DNA of 64,000 nt from Planococcus citri (Eukaryota > Arthropoda > Insecta > Hemiptera > Pseudococcidae): the NCBI RefSeq assembly GCF_950023065.1, contig NC_088679.1:14012001-14076000 (forward strand), given 5' to 3'. Within the stretch, counting starts at the first letter, position 1. The number at the start of each line of letters is the position of its first letter. Both the position numbers and the translations under genes were made by a program. The notes under the pieces are model-generated. The model was not told where the DNA came from. It did not search any database and worked only from the letters and a program-made list of their open reading frames with translations. Below are positions 47,903-58,000 of this stretch, in pieces.

Positions 47903-47920
47903 TTCCAGACTTTTCGAGAT
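47903..47920 (-). promoter_or_regulatory. heat-shock element, four-unit
   Basis: The sequence TTCCAGACTTTTCGAGAT reads as TTC, GAC, TTC and GAT units each spaced by two bases, matching the alternating TTCnnGAA layout bound by HSF trimers with two degraded GAA units. It is 15 bases upstream of the TATA box. Confidence 0.6.
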
Positions 47921-47941
47921 AAGCTAGAGCTTTCTAATCAG

Positions 47942-47949
47942 TTCTAGAA
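47942..47949 (-). promoter_or_regulatory. heat-shock element core
   Basis: TTCTAGAA is a perfect TTCnnGAA core, about 55 bases upstream of the TATA box. Together with the four-unit site it makes a typical heat-inducible promoter. Confidence 0.6.
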
Positions 47950-48337
47950 TCGTGTTTACAACGGTATATTTACCAACAAAAGTAGGTCATGGAATATTCA
48001 AGAAATTTCTACCAAAGTCGAGGCGTTATCCAGACGGAGGCATGAAAATCTGTGAAATATAATCCTATTTGTACAAAATGAATAAAATCGAAGTTTTTTG
48101 AAAATTTGAGCTTTTAGAGAAGTTTTTGAGCAGAAATTGGGTAACTTTTTCAATATTTCTGTACTTTTCGACAAGAGTTTCTTCAAAAATCTGGAATTTT
48201 GATTAAAAAAACCTTTAAAAAAACTGAAATTATTGAAAAATGGTTGAAAAATTGTATGACGTAAATTACCGTAATTACTTGAAAATACATTTTTTACGAG
48301 TTTGTTTGAAATGTCCGCGCTCCGCGATTTTGAAGGC
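47950..48337. other. spacer upstream of Hsp70
   Basis: AT-rich sequence with no recognised feature beyond the Hsp70 promoter. Confidence 0.5.
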
Positions 48338-48933
48338 GATCGGGACACCAAATGAGCCGCCAATGTGAATACGCTCAGGTACGCGTATACGTACGCGTGC
48401 GTGGGGGGGTAGTTTTCGTCCATGTTTCACAACTTGTAAACGGTTAAAAAACGCTAACCGGCAAGCTGCCTCCGTGGCGGCTGGCTATGGTAATGGATCG
48501 CTGTGCAAGAGGTCTCTGGTTCGATTCCCACGTGCGGCAGGAATTTTTTCAAAATTTTTTTTCGCGATTTTTGTTTTTACGAGTTGAATTTTTACAGACA
48601 AAGTAATGAAATTATTTTTTTTGCTTTCAAACAATGAATAAATTTATTAATATTATTTTTCCAATTGTATGCCGAATTAGGCGAGGCGAAGCCGAGCCGT
48701 TTAAAATTTACATTTCATTCGATGAGCATTACTCCCCTTGGTAAGTTCAGACGGAGGCTAGACATTACCGTGTATGAAGCACTGCGGTTGTTTATAAAAA
48801 AATTGTACTCACCGAGGCCGAAGGCCGAGGGAAGTAAACGGACATAGTATGAACAACAAAGCGACCCGCGCAACCGAGGCGAAGCCGAGGTGAGCGGACA
48901 CAACGCCCCAATGGCTCATTTGGTGTCCCGATC
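48338..48933. mobile_element. 596-bp element with inverted ends and a tRNA-like head
   Basis: The left end GATCGGGACACCAAATGAGC is exactly reverse-complemented at the right end (GCTCATTTGGTGTCCCGATC). Inside are a tRNA-like segment (48467-48541) with a good B box and several CGAGGCGAAGCCGAG-type words (48680, 48870) that are much more GC-rich than the surroundings. The combination of inverted ends with a Pol III-type promoter is unusual. It may be a SINE captured by a MITE, or two nested elements. No target duplication is obvious. Confidence 0.55.
48467..48541 (+). ncRNA. tRNA-like sequence, probable SINE head
   Basis: The 75-base segment has a perfect B box (GGTTCGATTCC, 48518-48528) and an A-box-like TGGCTATGGTAATGG about 38 bases upstream. 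An acceptor-like stem joins CTGCCTC and GCGGCAG with one mismatch. The T stem and anticodon stem do not pair well, so it is not a functional tRNA. It looks like the tRNA-derived promoter of a SINE. Confidence 0.45.
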
Positions 48934-49096
48934 ATCTTGTCGCGATTTTTCGATTTTTTCTCCACAATATTTTTTGAAAAAATTGCTTTGCTTTTGAGAA
49001 AATAAAAAACGCAGCAGGGCTGCGGGGCTGAAACATCAGCTTCTTCAGCAGATAAAAATTTCACGGTGGGCTTGTCTTGTTAAGTTCTAAACTTTG

Positions 49097-49250
49097 GTCA
49101 GCCTTTGGGATTTATTGGTAAACTCGACAAACTACAACTTGGAGTCGTTGTCGTTCTGTTACCTCTCTCGTTGGCAATTAGTTAGTTTCAGGTACATTTC
49201 CTTGTTGCCAGTTGCCAGACTCCGAAACAGAAGTAGTTGGTACTCACCGA
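49097..49250 (-). pseudogene. decayed scrap of an Hsp70 5' coding region
   Basis: Compared with the intact gene at 47500-47640 the order of words is conserved: TTCCTTGTTGCCAG...CCAGACTCCG, then CGTTGGC, TTCTGTTACC, AACTTGGAGT, and finally a TCAGCC...GGTAAAC stretch that matches the region for residues around PSYVAFTESERL. Insertions (for example a duplicated GTTGCCA) and frame breaks destroy the reading frame. About 150 bases, corresponding to residues 15-55, remain. Confidence 0.6.
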
Positions 49251-49498
49251 AATTTAGATCATGAATTCATGAACAATGAACAACTAATAAACGCACAGTC
49301 GCACACTGACACTGTTGAGAATGAAGTTAGACAACTTGAAAACATTTTCCATGTATTCTATTGTAACGAATGCCAAGAATTACATCTTAAATAGAGATCG
49401 CGAAGAATGCAGAAACGTTTACGAAAATCTAATGAACACAATTATTCGTCTATAAAACGAAGAAAGGAAGTAGGAACTAGAGAGAAACATCATATAGT
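49251..49498. other. short spacer, nothing recognised
   Basis: The sequence contains two short open frames (49212-49394 and 49407-49712) without a recognised domain. Confidence 0.4.
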
Positions 49499-49504
49499 TA
49501 TAGG

Positions 49505-51787
49505 GATTAGGGATGAGGCCACGAACGATTTTTTTTTCGGGTTCCGGGCTTCGGGGATTGGGCTTCCAATCAAAAATTTATTAGGTTTAGGGCTTGGATT
49601 GGAGCTTGGGGCCCAGGAAACTTTGAGTTTGGGTTTTAGGGCTCAGTGTCCAGGGCTTGAAATTGCAATTTTAATGAAGAATAAAGTAAAATCTTATTTG
49701 ATTTTCTGTTGAAAAAAAAATCAAAAAAAAAAACATTTTAAGAGCAAATTTCGAAGCTTTATTTAAAATTATTCGAATGGACCAGTTTTTTAAAAAAAAT
49801 CAGAATTAACATTTTTTGAAATTTTTTATTGATGGTTCAAATTTTTTCAAGTATCATTTTTCAAAGAACAATGAACTACCTACAGAATATAAATAATAAT
49901 GTACCAAAAACCCCTCGAAATATTAAACCTTTTGCCGATAGTCGGGGAGCCCGCATAAGGATCTATTGCACCCCCCGTCGATCCTCCAGGACAACTTTTT
50001 TTTAAAAGGGAGAGTCCTAAGGAACATTTCTAGCCCTTGTCCTAAAAAAAAAGTGGTTTTGATTGACAGGTCAGCTGAAATCGCAGATTTTACATCCCAA
50101 CATAGAATTTGCACAAAATTTTTGAACCGTACAAAGTTGGATCGAAAGATCAGGCAAACATTCATCACTTGTCAAAATTTTAAGAGCCGAAGTGCCTTTT
50201 TCGATTTTTGGCGAATTTTTGAAAATGTAATTTAGGCCAAAACTGAGGGAAAAAATCAAAATTTTACCAAATTGACCAAGAAAGCTGAAATTTGGGATAT
50301 ACCCTATTTTCGACATGCCGAATCGATTGGAAACTGTTTCAAACCGTTTTGAGCAGTTCTAGAGCCTCCAGCAGATTTTTGAAACTAGAAATTCCCTCAA
50401 AATTTCATCAAATGGAGATGGAAAGCCGAAATTCATTCCGCAAACTAATTTCAATATGCTATGTAGTCAACTACAGGTGGATTTTAAGTAGTTTTGGAGC
50501 CTACAGCGACATTTTGAAAATGACTGGAGCCTCCAGTAGATTTTTGAAACTTGAAATTTCCCAAAAAAAATTTCATCAAACGGAGATGGAAACCCGAAAT
50601 TTACTCTGCACTCCAATTTTAACACCCTCTGAAGACGATTTCAAGTGGGTTCAAGTCATTTTGGAGCCTCCAGCGGCCTTTTGAAAATTACTGGAGTCTC
50701 CACCAGATTTTTGAAACTTGAAATTCCCACAATATTTTATCAAATGGAGTTGGCAAGCTGAAATTTACTCGCGCACTAATTTCAACTGTATGGTGGTTTC
50801 AAATGGTTTTGAAGCTTCCAGCAACTTTCTGGAAATTTCAATTTTCTAAAAAACGCCATACAACCTTTCAAAAAGTTGCTGGAGGCTCCAAAATGACTCG
50901 AAATTCGCCTGCAGTTAACTTCGTAGTGTATTGAAATTAGTTTGCGGAATGAATTTCGGCTTTACATCTCCATCTGATGAAATTTTGAGGGAATTTCGAG
51001 TTTCAAAAATCTGCTGGAGGCTCCAGAACTGCTCAAAACGGGTTGAAACAGTGTCCAATCGATTCGGCATGTCGAAAACAGGGTATATCCCAAATTTCAG
51101 CTTTCTTGGTCAATTTGGTAAAATTTTGATTTTTTCCCACATTTTTGGCCCAAACTTGATGTTCAAAAATTCACCAAAAATCGAAAAAGGCTCTTTAGCT
51201 CTTGAAATTTTTACAAGTGATGAATTTTTGCCTGATCTTTCGATCTAGCTTTGTACGGTTAAAAAATTTCGTGCAAGACCCATGTTGGAACGCAAAATCT
51301 GCGATTTCGGCTTACCTGCCTATCAAAATGGCCGCCATTTTGTAAGTAAGGCCACTTTTTTTTAAATTAACAAGGGCTAGAAATATTCCTTAGGACTCGT
51401 CCCTTTAAGAAAAAAGTTGTCTGGGAGGGTCGACGGGGTGAGAGGGTGCAATAGATTCTTATTCAGGCTCCCCGACTACGAAGTTTTAATTTTTTTTTTG
51501 ATTATCACCTTTTTTGATTTTTGAGATGCACAGAACAGCGATTACAATAGTAATTTACAAAATTTATACGAGCCTCGAAAAGCCCCAAAAAGCCCTGATC
51601 ACAGTTCGGGTTTTGGGGCTCACGTTCAGGGCTTGGTTTTTAGAAGAAAAGGTTTCGGGCTTTGGTCCAGGGCTTTGTAAGTTACAGTTTTTAAGGTTTT
51701 GGGGGTTGGACATCCGCGCTTCAAGGAAATAATCAGGGCTTTTTCGGGTTTCGGGTCCTGGTCCTGGGTCGGGCCTGATCCCTGGAT
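49505..51787. mobile_element. GGGCTT-rich element split by foldback B
   Basis: On each side of foldback B lie matching pieces: the left starts near AGGGATGAGGCCACGA and is full of GGGCTT and GGGCTTGG words (49540-49670); the right (51540-51787) has the same GGGCTT words and ends TCGGGCCTGATCCCT, a reverse complement of the left start. This looks like an older inverted-repeat element of about 740 bp into which the 1.54-kb foldback inserted. Ends are approximate and no clean target duplication was found. Confidence 0.5.
49939..51478. mobile_element. foldback element B (YAGTC family)
   Basis: Ends are TAGTCGGGGAGCCCGCATAA and the reverse complement of TAGTCGGGGAGCCTGAATAA, with CGA duplicated on both flanks. 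Internal sequence is closely related to copies A and C (for example ATGCCGAATCGATTGGAAAC, GAGCAGTTCTAGAGCCTCCAG), but the outer 25 bases differ, so it is a sister subfamily. The whole 1,540 bp is an imperfect palindrome. It lies inside the GGGCTT-rich element. Confidence 0.8.
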
Positions 51788-52084
51788 AGTAATTCGTAAC
51801 GTAACAATTCAATTATTCAAGTATCCAAACATAATTTTACATAAAGTGAGCAGTATGAAAAAATGAACGAATGCTGAGAAGTAAAATCTCAACTTTTTGA
51901 ATATTTTAAAAAAGTTTTTCAATCTTTAACAAACACCTGCAAGTTAAGTAGGTAGGTATTACATTTTTTTAAAGATTTTGAACGCCACCCTTTTCCTATG
52001 TACAGAGCATTCGAGCATTGTTTCGATTTTGGGATGAAAAACTTATCAGAATCAAAATTAGTTTTTTTTTCCAGTACCTACTAC
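51788..52084. other. downstream flank of the chimeric gene
   Basis: AT-rich sequence after the stop codon of the minus-strand gene, probably its 3' UTR. TACCTAC words are frequent. Confidence 0.4.
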
Positions 52085-55000
52085 CTACCAGGAGGACCAC
52101 CAGTACATTGGTGCATAAATCAGTTTTTGAGTAATCAATTTCTCTTGGTCGGATACTTTGTTTACAGCAACCGAATCGTTGACTTGAAATGCGGACATGA
52201 AAATGCTCAGTGCCTTACTTGCTTTAGGGTTGGTTGTTACACATCTGTACTCAGCATCTTTCAATATTGGCATTAGCGCCAATATTTGGATGGTTCTGGA
52301 AAGATTCATATGCACCACTGCAATACACTTGCAGAACTCCGACAAACTATCGAATTCTTTCGAATCATTCACCAATTCCAGCAAAGTTTTAACTTTACAC
52401 TCCTCGGATCGATTTGCAAATATCCATTCATACTGCAAGGTGCGAATGAGCACATTTTCTTCGATGAAAGGAAGGTCTTCAGGGAAAGATTCACAATCGA
52501 TGACTGCTGAACTGCTGTAGTCTGATTCAAACGTCTCAATAGCTGCACGCCATCTTACGAAAAATAGTGTATTTTCTATAGCTTCCTATAAAAAGTCGAC
52601 AATTGATATAGATCATTAAAAAAAGCTCAAAAATTCAGATTTAATTAATAATTATGACCTTGGTCCTTGGGAACACTCACCAATTCATGTTCAACTCGCA
52701 CAGTGTTTCTGATCTCTCGTTCTGTCTTTTTACGATAGTATTGATCTGCGTAGACCAACATTTTGACTTTATCCAACAAATTGGCGCAGAGTTCCGATCG
52801 TTTTGATGGATCATTTTCAGTTTCGAGTGGTTGGATCAAATCTTTGAAAATTTTGTGCGTCTGAAAAATTACAATATTTTAATAACACTCGAATAGTTTT
52901 TAATTGAGGAGGGGGTTAGTTTTACAGACAGATGAAAACAAATAATTCAAAGTCATGCGATAAAACAGAAAAGAAAAGGTACCCCAGTTATCCAGTATCT
53001 TATTACCTAATTTCCTACCCTCACTACCCCAGTACCCCCATGGCTACCCCCAGCATACTCAAAATTCAACTGTAGATAATAGTCCAGTTAAAATAGCATT
53101 CCATTGGGAAAAGTGAGGTAGAAAGCTGAATTTTGGTATAAGGTCCATTTTTTTGTGCTGAACACGAATCCGATGAGTCCTCGGTTGTCCCTGGCGAGCG
53201 TTCTCCCCTATTGTGGATCTAAGCCCTCCAAAACCAGTTTTTTGCAATTTTCTCCCCCGCATTGCATTTTAGCGAAAAATGAGGTTAGATACAAGAATCT
53301 ACGTCAAATTTCCGATCTAATGATATATCAACTTCACTTCTACCCCCAAGGGGGGGGGGGGTGGAGCAGGAACCATTCAAATGTGAGGGGTTTTCTAAAA
53401 AACATAAAATGGATATCGGCGCATAGGAGGGATGAAATGGGCCACGAGAGCGTTCGGGTTGATATCAGTATTGAAAGTGGGTACCATCGAGAAACTACCC
53501 CGTGAAAAATTTCAGATCCACACCACCTCCCCTTTTTTGCGGAACCCAGCCCCCCTTTTTTAAAATTTCAGTAACACTTTTCTCAGCCCCATTTCAACCG
53601 ATTTTGAAAATTTTTCTGGAAGTTATGTATATCCTTAGTAGGTATCCCCACAAAAATTTTCAACCCCCTCCCCTCATATTTACCCCTCAAAATGGCGTTT
53701 TTTCATTTTTTTATGCCTATTAACAATCAAGATTGCGAGGAACAAATTTTGTAAACACGTTTTTTGGATGTATTTTTGGCCCCCAAACATCATTATACTA
53801 TATTTGAAATTTTTGCTTTGGTGCGCCGTGGTGAAAACTTGGAATAATGTATCGTAGGGGGGTGGGGGGTGAAATGGGAATTTTGAAAAAAATAACTATC
53901 AATGAGTAGGGTATCGTTTTCATATGATTTGATACCGCTGAGCACGAATATGACCTCAGATTTTCTGCTACACTCACCTACCCCTCTCCAGAGCCCCTCA
54001 GCCACCCTCAATTTTCACGAATTTTCGAAATAAAGTTATTTTGATGATGTTGGTTTCATTGCTATGGGAAAATTACATAACTTCATTGTTATTATACATA
54101 CAATTTCTCGTAGAGTAAGCTACAGCACATGGCTCCCCCTCGAGGGGGGTGGACCCCTTGAATTTTTTTCCACGCAGAAAATGTGATTTTTTATGTAGGT
54201 AGTCATTAAATTATAAAATACATACTCATACATAAGTAATAAAGTTACAGCTATCATGAATAATTATTATGCCACATATGCTCCGCATACCTATACAGTG
54301 CAGTACACGTACAGATTTGTTGCGTTTTCTGGGTGGAAAAAAATTCAAGGGTCCACCCTCCTCGAGGGGGAGCCATGTGCTGTAGCTTATTCTACGAGAA
54401 ATTGTATGTATAATAACAATGAAGTATGTAATTTTCCCATAGCAATGAAACCAACATCATCAAAATAACTTTATTTCGAAAATCGTGAAAAATAAGGGGG
54501 GCTGAGGGGGTCTGCAGAGGACTAGGTGACTGTAGCAGAAAATCTGAGGTCATATTCGTGCTCAGCCGTATCGAATCAGATGAAAACGACACCAATGTCA
54601 TCAAAATAACTATATTTCGAAAAGCGTGAAAATTGAGGGGGGCTGAGGGGCTCTGGAGAGTGGTAGGTGAGTGTAGCAGAAAATCTGAGGTCATATTCGT
54701 GCTCAGCGGTATCAAATCATATGAAAACGATACCCTACTCATTGATAGTTATTTTTTTCAAAATTCCCATTTCACCCCCCACCTCCCTACGATACATTAT
54801 TCCAAGTTTTCACCACGGCGCACCAAAGCAAAAATTTCTAATATAGTATATGATGTTTGGGGGCCAAAAATACATCCCAAAACGTGTTTACAAAATTGTA
54901 CCTCGCAATCTTGATTGTTAATAGGCATAAAAAAATGAAAAAAAACCATTTTAAGGGGTAAATATGAGGGGAGGGGGTTGAAAATTTTTGTGGGGATACC

Positions 55001-58000
55001 TACTAAGGATATACATAACTTCCAGAAAAATTTTCAAAATCGGTTGAAATGGGGCTGAGAAAAGTGTTACTGAAATTTCAAAAAAGGGGGGTTGGGTTCC
55101 GCAAAAAGGGGAGGTGGTGTGGATCTGAAATTTTTCACGGGGTAGTTTCTCGATGGTACCCACTTTCAATACTGATATCAACCCGAACGCTCTCGTGGCC
55201 CATTTCATCCCTCCTATGCGCCGATATCCATTTTATGTTTTTTAGAAAACCCCTCACATTTGAATGGTTCCTGCTCCACCCCCCCCCCCTTGGGGGTAGA
55301 AGTGAAGTTGATATATCATTAGATCGGAAATTTGATGTAGATTCTTGTATCTAACCTCATTTTTCGCTAAAATGCAATGCGGGGGAGAAAATTGCAAAAA
55401 ACTGGTTTTGGAGGGCTTAGATCCACAATAGGGGAGAACGCTCGCCAGGGACAACCGAGGACTCATCGGATTCGTGTTCAGCACAAAAAAATGGACCTTA
55501 TACCAAAATTCAGCTTTCTACCTCACTTTTCCCAATGACCCTTTTTTTTCATCTAATTTTCCTGGACTATTAACATACAGTTTTAAGTTCATCATAGGTA
55601 CTCAAGTATTATCTGCAGTACATTTGAATTTTGGCAGACGATTATATACCTATATCGAAACACCCTGTATACAAACATGCAACATTCAAACACACATAAA
55701 GAACACAATAGAATTTCGAAGAAACCCAAAACCGATTTAATTAATAAATCAAATAAATAATAAATAAATCTTACATCTTCGACTGACGTAGTAAAAATAA
55801 AGTTTTTCTCGGGATCGCCAATTATACTTTTCCCAGGATCATTTTTTTCCTTGATCGGGTTTTTTCTTGCACCAATATAATCGTTGAATACAAACATGGA
55901 CATGAAAATGCTCACTGCCTCTTTTGCTTTAGGTGTGGTTACTATACAGCTGTACTTAGGATCCTTCAAACATGGGGTTAGCGTCAATTCTCGGACGGTT
56001 CTGGAAAGATCCTGATACGCCACTGCAATACACCGGCAGAATTCCGCTACACTATCGAATTTTTTCGAATTTTTCACCTTTTTCAACAAAGTTTTGACTC
56101 GATAGTCCCATTTGTCTGATTTATTTGCAAATATCCATTTATAGTGCAAGGCGCGAATAAGCACACTTTTTTCAGTCCAAGCTCGGTTTTTGGGTAAGGA
56201 TTCATAATCTATGACTGCTGACTCGCCATTTTGTAATTCAAACTTCTCCATAGCCGCGCAGCATCTTACAAAATATTGCGTATTTATTGCGATTTTCTAT
56301 AAAAAGTCGACAAATGATAGAGATTATTCAAAAAAAAAAAAACTCGAAAATTCGAATTAATTATGACCTTGAAAACACTCACCCATTCGTGTTCAGCTTG
56401 CACAGATTTTCTGAGCTTTTGATCTGCCTCATCACGAGAGTATGGGAGCGTGTAGAGCATACATTCGATTTTACCCAACGCCCTGGCGCAGAGTTCCAGC
56501 CGTTTCGATGAATCATTTTCAGTTTCGAGTCGTTGAATCGGATCGCTGAATAATTCGAGCCACTGAAAAATTACAATGTATCAATAATACTCAAATCGTT
56601 TTTAATTGAGGAGAGGGTTTAGTTTTATAGATAGATGAAAATGAATAATTCCAAGTCATGCAATAGAACACATGAAACTTTATTATACCCAGTTACCCAC
56701 TATACAGTCCGGCATATGACAATAGGAGTAATTGCACCCCCCCCCCCCGCCGATCCTCCGAGACAACATTTTTCTTAAAGGGGACATCCAAAGCAACATT
56801 TTAATGCAAAGTTGCCAAAAAAAAAGTTGGCCTTACTTACAAAATGGCGGCCATTTTGATTGACAGGTCAGCCGAAATCGCGGATTTTGCGTTTTAACAT
56901 AGGACTTGCACCAACTTTTTCAAACTTTACAAAGGTAGATCGAAAGATCATGCAAAAATTTATCACCTGTCCAAATTTCAAGTGCTAAAGTGCGTTTTTC
57001 GATTTTTGGTGAATTTTTGAAAATCGAATTTAGGCCAAAAATGAAGGAAAAAATCAAAATTTTACCAAATTGACCAAGAAAGCTGAAATTTGGGATATAC
57101 CCTATTTTCGACATGCCAAATCGATTGGAAACGGTTTCAACCCGTTTTGAGCAGTTCTGGAGCCTCCAGCAGATTTTTGAAACTCGAAATTCCCACAAAA
57201 CACAAAATTCCATCAAATTGGAGTTGTAAAGCTAAAATTCATTCTAAAAACTAAATTTCAATACGCTACGAAGTACTGCAGGTGAATTTCAAGTCGTTTT
57301 GGAGGCTCCAGCGACTTTTTGAAAATTCCTGAAACCTCCATCAGATTTTTGAATCTTTTAAATTTTCACAAAATTTCATCAAATGGAGATGGAAAGCTGA
57401 AATTTACTCTACACTCCAATTTTAACACCCTCGGAAGACGACTTTAGGTGGGTTCAAGTAATTTTAGGGCCACCAGCGACTTTTTTTGAAAATTACTGGA
57501 GCCTCTAGCAGATTTTTGGAACTTGAAATTTCCCCAACATTAATTTATCAAATGGAGTTTGCAAGCTGAAATTTACTTCGCAGACTACATGGTGGTTTCA
57601 AATGGTTTTGAAGCTTCCAGCTACTTTTAGGAAATTTCAATTTTCCAAAAAAACGTCTTACAACCTTTCAAAAAGTTGCTGGAGGCTCCAAAAAGACTTG
57701 AAATTCACCAGCAGTCAATTTCGTAGCGTATTGAAATTAGTGTGCAGAATGAATTTTGACTCTCCATCTTGGTTTGATAACATTTTGGGGAAATTTCAAG
57801 TTTCAAAAATCTACTGGAGGCTCCAGTAATTCTCAAAAAAGTCGTTGAAGGCTCTAAAATGACTTGAAATCCACCAGAAGTCGTTTTCAGAGGGTGTTAA
57901 AATTGGAGTGTAGAGTAAATGTCAGCTTTTTATCTCTATTCGATGAAATTTTGTGAAAATTTAAAGTTTCAAAAATCTGCTAGAGGCTTCAGGAATTTTC

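Noticed and set aside
48467..48541. Functional tRNA gene
   Set aside because: The B box and acceptor-like stem are good, but the T and anticodon stems do not pair and no acceptable anticodon loop forms.
52197..52520. 107-codon plus-strand frame
   Set aside because: It lies antisense to exon 9 of the minus-strand chimeric gene and matches nothing.
54392..54742. 116-codon frame and many others inside the foldback arms
   Set aside because: The same peptides recur in both arms and in sister elements (for example those beginning MGYTLFSTC), so they reflect the repeat sequence and not genes.
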